Origin: DAOTXN01 sp034435435
GTDB taxonomy: Bacteria > Chloroflexota > Anaerolineae > S140-20
Length of the DNA stretch: 43,239 bases
Assembly (NCBI GenBank): GCA_034435435.1
Contig: DAOTXN010000055.1
Coordinates: 1 to 43,239, forward strand
Direction: 5' to 3'
In this document: in pieces, positions 7,600-15,409 of the stretch
How positions within the stretch are numbered: the first letter of the stretch is position 1
Layout: every line of letters begins with the position of its first letter
Notes under the pieces: generated by a model
What the model was told of the DNA's origin: nothing
The model's input: only the letters and a program-made list of their open reading frames with translations
Database searches by the model: none
Made by a program: the position numbers and the translations under genes

Positions 7600-10500
7600 T
7601 GGTCCCATCCTATGCCGAGGCCAAACACGCGGTAGAGCGGCTGGTCGAGCACTTTGCCCGCAACCTGGAGCTTTACAAGCGCCCCGAATACAAGGAAACC
7701 CAGGTGCGGGTCGAGTTCATCGATCCCTTGTTCGAGGCGCTGGGCTGGGACGTGCGCAACGTGCGCGGTTACGCCGAGCAGTACAAGGACGTGGTGCACG
7801 AGGACGCCGTCAAGGTGGGCGGGGCCACCCGCGCCCCCGACTATTCCTTCCGCGTGGGCGGCGTGCGCAAGTTTTTCCTGGAGGCCAAAAAGCCGTCCGT
7901 CGCGCTCAAAGAGGACGTCGGTCCGGCCTACCAGTTGCGCCGTTATGCCTGGTCCGCCAAGCTGCCGCTTTCGATCCTGACCGATTTTGAAGAGTTTGCG
8001 GTGTACGACTGCCGCCAGCGCCCCCACCCGACCGACAAGGCCGGACTGGGGCGGGTGATGTATCTCACCTTCGAGCAGTACCCCGCCCGCTTTGACGAGC
8101 TATACGGCGTGTTTGGCAAAGAGGCCGTGCTGCAAGGCGCGTTCGACCGCTATGCCCAACAAAGCACGCCCAAGCGCGGCACGAGTGAGGTGGACGCCGA
8201 GTTTCTCAAAGAGATCGAGGGCTGGCGCGAGGCGCTGGCGCGCAATATTGCCATGCGCAACCCTGGCCTGTCGGTGCACGCGCTCAACTTTGGCGTGCAG
8301 CGTACCATCGACCGCATCGTCTTTTTGCGCATCTGCGAGGACCGGGGCATTGAAGAATATGGCCGTCTACTGGCGCTGACCCACGCCCCCGGCATCTACA
8401 CCCGTATGCACGAGCTGTATCGCCAGGCCGAGGACAAGTACAATTCCGACCTGTTCGACTTTCAGGCCGACGGATTGAGCCGTTCGCTGCTGATCGACGA
8501 CAAGGCCCTCAAGCCCATCCTGGCCGGGCTGTATTATCCGCAGTCGCCCTATGAGTTTTCGGTGCTGCCGGCCGACATTTTGGGCCAGGTGTACGAGCAA
8601 TTCCTGGGCAAGGTCATCCGCCTGACCCCCGCCCACCGGGCCGTGGTCGAAGAAAAGCCGGAGGTGAAAAAGGCCGGCGGCGTGTATTACACCCCCACCT
8701 ACATCGTGGATTACATTGTCCGGCAGACGGTGGGCCGGCTCGTAGGGCAAGTTGCCAACTTGCCCCACCGGCTACGCATCCTCGACCCGGCCTGCGGATC
8801 CGGCTCGTTCCTGCTGGGCGCGTACCAATTCCTGCTGGATTTTTACCTGCGCTGGTACACCGAACACGACCCCGAAAAGCACGCCCGCGGCAAGCGCCCC
8901 GTTATCTACCGGGCCTCCACCCCCTCCCCCGCTGGCGGGGAAGAGGAGTGGCGGTTGACCACCGCTGAACGCAAGCGCATCCTGCTGGAGCACATTTACG
9001 GCGTGGACGTGGACCGCCAGGCGGTCGAGGTGACCAAACTGAGCCTACTGTTGAAGGTGCTGGAGGGCGAAAGCGCCGAGACGCTGGGTCAACAGCTCAG
9101 CCTGTGGCGCGAGCGGGCGCTGCCCGACCTGGACGGCAACGTCAAGTGCGGCAACAGCCTGATTGGGCCGGACTATTTCGCCGGGCAACTGCTGCCCGAC
9201 GAGGACGAGCTGCGCCGGGTCAACCCGTTCGATTGGGGGCGCGAGTTCCCGCAGGCCATGGCGGATGGGGGGTTCGATTGTGTGATTGGGAATCCGCCGT
9301 ATGTGCGTAGCATCAACTTGAAGGAAAGCGATCCGTTGCTGTGGGATCTCTACCGCTCGCGCTACCAGGCCGCTTCTGCACGAGAATGGGACATCTATTT
9401 GATTTTCGTCGAGAAAGGCCTAGAGTTGCTCAACGCACACGGCAAGTTGGGCTATATCTTGCCCAACAAGTTCCTGAATTCGCAGGTCGGGGAAAACTTG
9501 CGAGCGATTATTTCAAAAGGACAACATCTCGACCGGCTGATTCACTTTGGGGCGTTCCAGATATTTCCGGGGGCGACGACGTATACGTGCCTGCTCTTTT
9601 TGGATGGCGCGGGAAAAGAGCGCGCCTACGCCGCTCGCTACACCGGGCCGGTGAATCAGGTCGGCGTTCCGTGTCCGCTGCCCGAACAGTCGCCCGAACT
9701 ATGGACTAGCTCGGAGATTTCCGCCGCGAAACTGACGTCCGCTCCCTGGGAGTTTACCGCGTCCGGCGGGGCGCTGCTGGAAAAACTCAGGCAATGGCCC
9801 GGTCTGGGAAGCGTAGCTCAGGTATTCCAGGGTACCGGTACCAGAGCCGATAAGGTGTACTTGGTTGAGGAGCGCGGTCGGGAAGGGGAGTGGGTGCGCG
9901 TCTACTCCTACGAAAAAGAAGCTGAGTACCTGCTGGAACCCCTCTATTTGAAGCCGGCTTTGCGGGGGCGCAGTATCGGTCGGTACGAGGTGACAGGGCC
10001 ACAACTGCTGCTCATCGTGCCGTATCAGGTCGTCGGCGGTAAAAGCGTCCTTGTGCCGCAGAAGGAACTGGCCGAGTCGGCGCCGCGCACGCTGGCCTAC
10101 CTGCGCGAATGCAAGCCCCGCCTGGACGAACGCGAGAAAGGCCGGTTTAAAGGCAAACCGGGTTGGTACGCTTATGGCTACCCACGCAGTATGACAAAGT
10201 TTGACTTGCTGAAGATTGTAATGCCCGACGTGTGCAATCGCGGCAAGTACTGGCTCGAAGATCAACCCCATTGGCTGATCGACACGGCCTATGGTATAGT
10301 GCCTGTAAATGAAAAGTCCGATCCGAGATACTTGCTTGGGATCCTCAATTCTCCTTTGCTGACATATTTTCTAAAAGAGACAGGGACGGCATTGCGCGGG
10401 GGCTACTTCCGCATGAAGACTGCCTACCTCAACCCGTTCCCCATCCGTCCCATCAACTTCTCCGACCCGGCCGACGCCGCCCGCCACGCCAAAATGGTCG

Positions 10501-10676
10501 CGCTGGTCGAGCACATGCTGGCCCTGCACGAGAAGCTGGCCGCCGCGACCGTCCCCGCCGACAAGACGCTCTATCAACGTCAAATCGAAGTCACCGACCG
10601 GCAGATCGACGCGCTGGTGTACGAGTTGTATGGGTTGACGGAGGAGGAGATTGCAATTGTAGCGGGAAACACTTGA
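7599..10676 (+). CDS. Single-chain restriction-modification enzyme (type IIG/IIL, Eco57I-like)
   Basis: A 1025-residue protein that combines nuclease, N6-adenine methyltransferase and target recognition. The N-terminal domain has a PD-(D/E)xK core: Asp81 in APDYSF, then Glu95 and Lys97 in LEAKKP, as in HsdR-N-like nucleases. The methylase has motif I DPACGSGSF (from about residue 396) and motif IV NPPY (565-568). The C-terminal TaqI-like specificity region ends in GGYFRMKTAYLNPFPI and a helical tail (HAKMVALVEHMLALHEKL, then DRQIDALVYELYGL). GGGAGG lies 8 bases before the ATG. It should methylate host sites and cut unmodified DNA; the recognition site is unknown. Two decayed copies of its 3' end lie downstream. 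Confidence 0.9.
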   Translation: MVPSYAEAKHAVERLVEHFARNLELYKRPEYKETQVRVEFIDPLFEALGWDVRNVRGYAEQYKDVVHEDAVKVGGATRAPDYSFRVGGVRKFFLEAKKPSVALKEDVGPAYQLRRYAWSAKLPLSILTDFEEFAVYDCRQRPHPTDKAGLGRVMYLTFEQYPARFDELYGVFGKEAVLQGAFDRYAQQSTPKRGTSEVDAEFLKEIEGWREALARNIAMRNPGLSVHALNFGVQRTIDRIVFLRICEDRGIEEYGRLLALTHAPGIYTRMHELYRQAEDKYNSDLFDFQADGLSRSLLIDDKALKPILAGLYYPQSPYEFSVLPADILGQVYEQFLGKVIRLTPAHRAVVEEKPEVKKAGGVYYTPTYIVDYIVRQTVGRLVGQVANLPHRLRILDPACGSGSFLLGAYQFLLDFYLRWYTEHDPEKHARGKRPVIYRASTPSPAGGEEEWRLTTAERKRILLEHIYGVDVDRQAVEVTKLSLLLKVLEGESAETLGQQLSLWRERALPDLDGNVKCGNSLIGPDYFAGQLLPDEDELRRVNPFDWGREFPQAMADGGFDCVIGNPPYVRSINLKESDPLLWDLYRSRYQAASAREWDIYLIFVEKGLELLNAHGKLGYILPNKFLNSQVGENLRAIISKGQHLDRLIHFGAFQIFPGATTYTCLLFLDGAGKERAYAARYTGPVNQVGVPCPLPEQSPELWTSSEISAAKLTSAPWEFTASGGALLEKLRQWPGLGSVAQVFQGTGTRADKVYLVEERGREGEWVRVYSYEKEAEYLLEPLYLKPALRGRSIGRYEVTGPQLLLIVPYQVVGGKSVLVPQKELAESAPRTLAYLRECKPRLDEREKGRFKGKPGWYAYGYPRSMTKFDLLKIVMPDVCNRGKYWLEDQPHWLIDTAYGIVPVNEKSDPRYLLGILNSPLLTYFLKETGTALRGGYFRMKTAYLNPFPIRPINFSDPADAARHAKMVALVEHMLALHEKLAAATVPADKTLYQRQIEVTDRQIDALVYELYGLTEEEIAIVAGNT

Positions 10677-10687
10677 ATGAGCTTCAT

Positions 10688-10716
10688 TTGACGTTTGATT
10701 CGCTGTGTGGTAAACT
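10688..10716 (+). promoter_or_regulatory. Candidate promoter of the Clp-fold proteinase and MazF-like pair
   Basis: TTGACG (10688-10693), 17 bases, then TAAACT (10711-10716). The downstream gene starts at 10829 with GAAGGTGAAGG before its ATG, giving a leader of about 105 bases. Confidence 0.4.
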
Positions 10717-10828
10717 AGATATGTCCCCCAGATGTAGCAGTTAACTTGACGGTGGGTCCTAGATATGGGGTCTACGGGCCACTGACTAAAAAGCAAGGGG
10801 GAATTTTGTTTATTGAAGGTGAAGGACC

Positions 10829-11914
10829 ATGAATGCCAAGCGAAATAGAGCAAAGACACGTTCACCCTCCTCCGGCAAGGAGTTCGCACGACCTATCAGA
10901 CAGGAATCAACCCCTGCGCCGCAGGTAGAGATAGAAAAAACAGTTTCCGAGTTGCCGTCTCCTGAAGAAACCTTATCCTTGATTCGACAATTACAAGAAT
11001 TGCGTCAATCGTGTGTGCTGGCATTTGTGACTAGCCCAGACGTTGCGGTCCGTGGAGACGTGATTGAACAAATATATGAGCAACTGACAAACATCGGCCG
11101 AGTATCCCAAATTGATTTATTTCTCCACAGCGCAGGAGGGCAAACTGAGATTCCCTGGAGATTGATTACGCTGATTCGAGACTTTTGTGATCGTTTTGGA
11201 GTTCTGATTCCTTCGATTGCCCACAGCGCTGCCACGCACATCGCGATGGGCGCTGACGAAATCGTTATGGGGCCTCTATCTGAGCTTGGGCCAGTAGATC
11301 CGGCTCGTTCACACCCCCTGCTTCCCCGGCTAAAAGAGGGTGATCCACCTATAACTGTGTCAGTGCAGGACTTGCGTCATTGTGTGGAATTTATCAAAAA
11401 GGAACTCGGCAACGGCGCTTCACCTGAATCCCTGGCGCAGATTCTTGCGGCCTTATTTGAACACATCCATCCCCTGGCGGTGGGGGCCATCCAGCAATCC
11501 TACGAACTATCGCGCCTGATTTCCAGAAAGGCCCTTGCTACCCACATGAATCCGCAGGCTGACAAGGAGAGGATTGATCAGATCGTGGATGCTTTTTCGG
11601 ACGAGTTCTTCTCGCATCAGTATCGTATCGGGTGGAAAGAGGCTAAAGCGACCGGACTCGCAGTGACATACGCAAGCGACGATCTGTGGAACGTAATGTG
11701 GGCTTTGTATAAAACATACAGAGCTTACTTTGCCTTGCTGCGCGAGCTGCCCGACAATCTCGCGGCTCGTCCAATCGTGTGGATTGATAGCCTCCACGAG
11801 CGCCGTATCCTGGAAGAAAAGTTTGGGCTAGCTCAAGACCAGTCTGGCCGTTCACAGTCGGTAGGACCGAAGGTGTCGCAGTGGCTAGTGCAGACCTGGA
11901 TGTCCAATGGTTAG
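10829..11914 (+). CDS. SDH-family Clp-fold serine proteinase
   Basis: A 361-residue protein of the serine dehydrogenase proteinase family (SDH_sah, ClpP/crotonase superfamily). After a basic, Pro-rich N-terminus of about 50 residues comes the core: DLFLHSAGGQTEIPWRL, PSIAHSAATHIAMGADEIVM with the probable nucleophile Ser133, then LSELGPVDP. No signal peptide or membrane helix, so cytoplasmic. The stop codon is 17 bases before the MazF-like gene, suggesting one transcript. Base composition is less GC-rich than the neighbours, consistent with transfer. The family is often found on mobile or defence loci; the substrate here is unknown. Confidence 0.8.
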   Translation: MNAKRNRAKTRSPSSGKEFARPIRQESTPAPQVEIEKTVSELPSPEETLSLIRQLQELRQSCVLAFVTSPDVAVRGDVIEQIYEQLTNIGRVSQIDLFLHSAGGQTEIPWRLITLIRDFCDRFGVLIPSIAHSAATHIAMGADEIVMGPLSELGPVDPARSHPLLPRLKEGDPPITVSVQDLRHCVEFIKKELGNGASPESLAQILAALFEHIHPLAVGAIQQSYELSRLISRKALATHMNPQADKERIDQIVDAFSDEFFSHQYRIGWKEAKATGLAVTYASDDLWNVMWALYKTYRAYFALLRELPDNLAARPIVWIDSLHERRILEEKFGLAQDQSGRSQSVGPKVSQWLVQTWMSNG

Positions 11915-11931
11915 ATGAGGGATAGAGTGCT

Positions 11932-12366
11932 ATGCCGTTTCCAACCCACATCCGTCTTGTTGACTTTACATTTGAGAGGTATCCAAAGTGGGGAGATATC
12001 TATTGGTATGACTTTGGAGCGCCGCGCGCTCAGCAACATACGATGGCAGAACCTCACCTCGCTATCATTGTGAGTAACACCCGGGTGACATTGCGGGGAA
12101 CTGTGCTAATAGTTCCTCTATCCGGGGCAGAGCATCGGAAAGATGGGTATGACTTTCACGTTCTTATCAAACGCTCCGAATGTTCGCGATTGGATAAGGA
12201 TTCGATTGCAAAAGTGGATCAGATATACTGCGTGCCTACAAATCGGTTGCCCGATCAATACTATCTGACGCATTTGGACAAAAAAACAATGGCTCGTCTT
12301 TACGAGCCATTGCTGATTGTGTTGGGAGTCCCGTTTCTTATTAGAGGAGGTAGCTCAATCGGTTAG
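11932..12366 (+). CDS. PemK/MazF-like toxin
   Basis: A 144-residue protein of the MazF/PemK endoribonuclease fold. Seen in order: WGDIYWYDFG (family 'RGDIywvdl'), HLAIIVSN, VLIVPLSG, DKDSIAKVDQIYCVPTNRL and a final helix ending LLIVLGVPF. These match the beta-barrel strands and the dimer and RNA-binding loops of the family. No small antitoxin gene adjoins it; the neighbour upstream is the Clp-fold proteinase, 17 bases away. The last 12 bases overlap the convergent gene. It may be part of an unusual toxin module with the proteinase, or an orphan toxin. Confidence 0.75.
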   Translation: MPFPTHIRLVDFTFERYPKWGDIYWYDFGAPRAQQHTMAEPHLAIIVSNTRVTLRGTVLIVPLSGAEHRKDGYDFHVLIKRSECSRLDKDSIAKVDQIYCVPTNRLPDQYYLTHLDKKTMARLYEPLLIVLGVPFLIRGGSSIG

Positions 12367-12699
12367 CGCTTCCCGCTGTACGTCACCCATGCGCTCAACC
12401 AGCGTTTTGTCACCAAGGGACTGTTCTTCCCCTCTCTTGAGCAACTCCCTATGCTTTTGGGACAGCGGCTGGGTTAATCTGTCGCCGAAAGCTGCCGCTA
12501 CCTCCTCCAGGAATGCCTTGCGCTGGGTAGTGTAGCTGAAACTAGCAATGAAGAGCTTGGGTCTAGGAACAGTTCCCCACCCAACACCTGTGTACAGCCC
12601 GAGCGCCAAGGTCTCATCACGCCGGCTTTCGCTTGTCTCTATCACTTCGTCCCCCTTTTTGTCTGTGGGCAGTGCATGCAGAAAAGGAATCCAGTACAT
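12355..12699 (-). CDS. Unrecognised 114-residue protein
   Basis: I recognise no family. The product is soluble, with a strand-rich first half (GLYTGVGWGTVPRPKLFIAS) and a charged helical second half. It is convergent with the MazF-like gene and overlaps it by 12 bases. No good Shine-Dalgarno is visible, but a good minus-strand promoter lies 66 bases upstream, which supports a real gene. Could be an immunity or antitoxin-like factor by position, with no direct evidence. Confidence 0.45.
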   Translation of the reverse strand: MYWIPFLHALPTDKKGDEVIETSESRRDETLALGLYTGVGWGTVPRPKLFIASFSYTTQRKAFLEEVAAAFGDRLTQPLSQKHRELLKRGEEQSLGDKTLVERMGDVQREALTD

Positions 12700-12764
12700 T
12701 GAACGAGTGCTTTTGGAGAATTGGACTGTCTTTCAAAGAATTAAATTTTTTTCCGTACACGGCA

Positions 12765-12793
12765 ATTATATAGCGATTCTGAAAAGTCATCAA
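12765..12793 (-). promoter_or_regulatory. Promoter of the 12699 minus-strand gene
   Basis: TTGATG (12788-12793 on the minus strand), exactly 17 bases, then a perfect TATAAT (12765-12770), inside an AT-rich patch (about 12715-12810) that stands out from its surroundings. Transcription would start about 60 bases before the ATG. Confidence 0.5.
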
Positions 12794-12829
12794 GTTCATT
12801 ATTGTTCTATCCTTGCCAAAGAACAAAAG

Positions 12830-13001
12830 CCGTCCGCCACGCCAAAATAGTCGCGCTGGTCGAGCACATGCTGGCCCTGCACGTCAAGCTGGCCGCTGCC
12901 GCCGTCCCCGCCGACAAGACGCTCTACCAGCGCCAGACCTGGGGTGAGCCTACCGAACCCTTGGGGCCACCGACCGGCAGATTGATGCGCTGGTGTACGA
13001 G
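12830..13001 (+). pseudogene. Restriction-modification 3'-end remnant A
   Basis: Closely matches the last part of the intact restriction-modification gene (from about 10480), encoding HAKIVALVEHMLALHVKL and VPADKTLYQRQ. A stretch of about 25-30 bases, containing ACCTGGGGTGAGC and CCGAACCC, replaces the bases after the QRQ codons and breaks the frame. The homology stops at GTGTACGAG (13001). It has no start and no methylase part. Confidence 0.8.
12893..12949 (+). repeat. 57-bp direct repeat, copy 1
   Basis: Identical over 57 bases to 13748-13804. It spans the VPADKTLYQR codons of the restriction-modification remnant and the start of the inserted stretch. The two copies flank the PIN toxin-antitoxin cassette in direct orientation, so recombination between them would delete 855 bp. 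Confidence 0.85.
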
Positions 13002-13061
13002 ATGGCGCTGTTCTGTGGTAAAATAAGAGTCAAACTGTGAGACGGTAAAGGAGTGGATAAT

Positions 13062-13304
13062 ATGCAGGCAACCGCAACGACTCTACAAATTCAAGGTCCG
13101 GTCGTGGTGCTTCCGTTGGAGGAATATCTGGAACAGCAAGCCCAGCTCGAGGATTATCGGCGCTTAAAGGCGGTCTATGAACAGGAACGCCAGGACCGGT
13201 TTCGACGCTTGCTGACCATAGCCGAACGCAACCGCGACGTATCGCCAGAACAGGTCGAGGCCGATGTGTCGGCAGCGGTCAGCGCCGTGCGCGGACAATC
13301 ATAA
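13062..13304 (+). CDS. Antitoxin of the PIN toxin
   Basis: An 80-residue protein if started at the ATG at 13062, which has AAGGAG 8 bases upstream; an in-frame GTG at 13053 overlaps that site. The segment GPVVVLPLEEYLEQQAQLED is like the beta-strand and helix start of Phd/AbrB-like small antitoxins, followed by a long charged helix that would wrap the toxin. Its TAA shares a base with the toxin's ATG (TAATG), so translation is coupled. A -10-like TGGTAAAAT at 13016-13024 lies at the edge of remnant A. Confidence 0.65.
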   Translation: MQATATTLQIQGPVVVLPLEEYLEQQAQLEDYRRLKAVYEQERQDRFRRLLTIAERNRDVSPEQVEADVSAAVSAVRGQS

Positions 13305-13726
13305 TGCGCGTCGTTCTCGACACCAATGTCATCGTCAGCGGCCTCATATCTGAACACGGGGCGCCGCGGCGGATTATTCAAGCGTGGCAGGCGCAACAGT
13401 TCACGCTGCTGACCTCGACGCTGATTGTAGCCGAGGTCAACCGGGTGTTGCGGTACCCACGCATTCGAGAGACATACCATCTCTCCGAAGCAGATCTCTC
13501 GTTGGTTACAGAAACGCTGCTGAACGATGCGCTGATCCTCCAAGACCTCTATCAGGTCGCCCGCAGCCGCGACCCGGATGACAACGTCTTGTTGGCTTGT
13601 GCGCTGGAAGGGCGCGCCGACTATCTGGTGAGCGGCGATCCCCATTTGCTGGAAATCAAGTACTATCACGGCGTGCAAATTGTGACCCCACGCCAATTTT
13701 TGGAAATCCTCCTAGAGCGTGCGTAG
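13304..13726 (+). CDS. PIN-domain toxin (COG1569-like)
   Basis: A 140-residue PIN nuclease, expected to cut RNA. Acidic residues of the PIN active site are visible: Asp6 in VLDTNVIVSGL, Glu44 in IVAEVNRVL, Asp90/Asp92/Asp93 in SRDPDDNVLLACA and Asp112 in VSGDPHLL. The spacing matches the family called 'putative toxin-antitoxin system toxin component, PIN family'. It is second in a coupled pair with the antitoxin, and the cassette sits between two restriction-modification remnants. Confidence 0.85.
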   Translation: MRVVLDTNVIVSGLISEHGAPRRIIQAWQAQQFTLLTSTLIVAEVNRVLRYPRIRETYHLSEADLSLVTETLLNDALILQDLYQVARSRDPDDNVLLACALEGRADYLVSGDPHLLEIKYYHGVQIVTPRQFLEILLERA

Positions 13727-13747
13727 GAATGGCGCTGTACTGGCAAC

Positions 13748-13804
13748 CCGCTGCCGCCGTCCCCGCCGACAAGACGCTCTACCAGCGCCAGACCTGGGGT
13801 GAGC
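13748..13804 (+). repeat. 57-bp direct repeat, copy 2
   Basis: Exact copy of 12893-12949, starting about 20 bases after the PIN toxin stop codon. Just before it, ATGGCGCTGT (13729-13738) also repeats the ATGGCGCTGT at 13002-13011, marking the two edges of the cassette. Confidence 0.85.
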
Positions 13805-13934
13805 TGGCCGAACCCTCGAAGTCACCGACCGGGTCATAGACGCGCTGGTGTACGAGCTGTATGGTCTGACCGAGGACGAGATCAAGATCGCAGAGGGTCA
13901 AACAGCGCCGCTCGCCACGCCGAGACGGTTCTAA
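13748..13934 (+). pseudogene. Restriction-modification 3'-end remnant B
   Basis: Begins inside the same C-terminal coding stretch as remnant A and shares its inserted bases, then returns to frame at 13818. It reads to a stop at 13934, encoding EVTDRVIDALVYELYGLTED and a tail ending in PRRF. The tail differs from the intact gene's, so it came from a related but separate restriction-modification gene. Confidence 0.8.
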
Positions 13935-13969
13935 AAGTGCAAGACGAGCCGCCGGGGTTCAATCAGACA

Positions 13970-13998
13970 TTGAATAATTGACAGACTGATGGTACAAT
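13970..13998 (+). promoter_or_regulatory. Candidate promoter of the hydantoinase gene
   Basis: TTGAAT (13970-13975), 17 bases, TACAAT (13993-13998). The start codon at 14029 has TAGGAG upstream. A very similar TACAAT context occurs before the glycosylase gene at 22443. Confidence 0.4.
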
Positions 13999-14028
13999 GC
14001 TACCCACACGACCTGTAGGAGCATTTGC

Positions 14029-15405
14029 GTGATCCCTAACCGTACCTTGATCAAAAATGGCGTCCTCGTCACCGCCGAGAACGCCTTTCCCGGCGATCTA
14101 CTCGTCGTCGACGAGCACATCGCGGCTCTCGGCGTGGACCTGCCGCAGCAGCCCGGCGATCAGGTCATCGACGCCAGCGGCTGCGTCGTGTTGCCCGGCA
14201 TCATCGACGCCCACACCCACATCCAGCTCGACACCGGCATCTATCAGACGCCCGACGATTGGCTCACCGGGACGCGGGCAGCGGCCTGCGGCGGCGTGAC
14301 CACCGTGATCGATTATGTCACCCAATATCCTGGACAAACGCTTCCCCAGGCCGTAGAGGAGCGCTGGAAAGAGGCTAATCCGGCCGTCATTGACTATGCC
14401 CTGCACTGCATGGTCACGGACCTGCCGCCGGGCCGCGAAGACGAACTGGAGGTGTTGGTTGATCTAGGTCTGCCCAGCATCAAGCTATACACGACTTATC
14501 GGCCCAACTATTACGCCGCCGACGACGCCGTGCTGCGCCTGTTGCGGGCGGCGGGCGAGCGTGGCATCTTGACCACCGTGCACTGTGAGAACGACGACCT
14601 GGTCACGGCGGCCACCCAAGCTCTGGTTGCGGCGGGTCGCACCGGACTGGCAAATCACGGTCGCGCCCGTCCCGCGCTAGCCGAGGTGGAAGCCGTTCAA
14701 CGGGTGCTGCTCCTGGCCCAGGCCGCCGAAGCGCCGGTTTATATCGTGCATTGCTCGGTGGCGCGCTCGGTCGAGCTGGTGCGCGAGGCGTGGGGCCGGG
14801 GCCAACTGGCCTTTGCCGAGACCTGCCCCCAGTATTTGCTGCTGGACGAGTCGGCCTATACCGGCGACGAGCCGCACAAATTCATCTTGCAGCCGCCCCT
14901 GCGCGCTGCCGAGGACAACGAACGCCTGTGGGGCCTGGTCGAGCAAGGTGTGGTGGACGTGATCGCCACCGACAGTTGCGACTATACGCTAGAGCAAAAG
15001 CTGGCTCATCCCGAGTTCACCCAAACGCCCGGCGGGTTGCCCGGCAGCGAGACGCTCTTGCCGCTGATGGCGACATACGGAGTGGCCGAGGGGCGCATGG
15101 GCTGGCCCGACCTGGCGCGTATGCTGTCCACCAATCCGGCCCGCATCTTTGGCCTGTATCCGACCAAAGGCACCCTGTTGCCCGGCACCGACGCCGACGT
15201 GACGGTTTACGATCCGGAGCACAACCATACCTTGTCGCCCGCCAACCTGCACGGCCTGGCCGGATACACGCCCTACGAGAGCTTTCCTATTCAGGGACAG
15301 GTCAAGCTAACCTTGTCGCGCGGGCGAATCGTGTTCCAAGACGGCGAATTCAAGGGCCGAGCAGGACATGGTCGGTTCATCGCCGGCCAACCCATCGGGA
15401 TGTGA
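14029..15405 (+). CDS. hydA: Dihydropyrimidinase / D-hydantoinase
   Basis: Binuclear-zinc cyclic amidohydrolase that opens dihydropyrimidine or hydantoin rings. At 458 residues it has the family length. Ligands seen: DAHTH (His62, His64), Lys152 in SIKLYTTY (the usually carboxylated lysine), His185 in HCEN, His241 in VHCSV and Asp315 in ATDSCDY. The last motif differs from the common TDHCPF, so the substrate range may be unusual; allantoinase-like activity is an alternative. GTG start with TAGGAG upstream. The next gene starts four bases after its stop, so they are likely co-transcribed. Confidence 0.88.
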   Translation: MIPNRTLIKNGVLVTAENAFPGDLLVVDEHIAALGVDLPQQPGDQVIDASGCVVLPGIIDAHTHIQLDTGIYQTPDDWLTGTRAAACGGVTTVIDYVTQYPGQTLPQAVEERWKEANPAVIDYALHCMVTDLPPGREDELEVLVDLGLPSIKLYTTYRPNYYAADDAVLRLLRAAGERGILTTVHCENDDLVTAATQALVAAGRTGLANHGRARPALAEVEAVQRVLLLAQAAEAPVYIVHCSVARSVELVREAWGRGQLAFAETCPQYLLLDESAYTGDEPHKFILQPPLRAAEDNERLWGLVEQGVVDVIATDSCDYTLEQKLAHPEFTQTPGGLPGSETLLPLMATYGVAEGRMGWPDLARMLSTNPARIFGLYPTKGTLLPGTDADVTVYDPEHNHTLSPANLHGLAGYTPYESFPIQGQVKLTLSRGRIVFQDGEFKGRAGHGRFIAGQPIGM

Positions 15406-15409
15406 AACT

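Noticed and set aside
12893..13804. 57-bp direct repeats as a CRISPR array or insertion-sequence ends
   Set aside because: Only two copies, 798 bases apart, and they are coding sequence of a restriction-modification gene in direct orientation; no transposase or spacers.
15368..15409. Upstream start for the kinase-like gene at 15368
   Set aside because: It lies inside the hydantoinase gene; the ATG at 15410 gives a protein beginning just after that stop codon.
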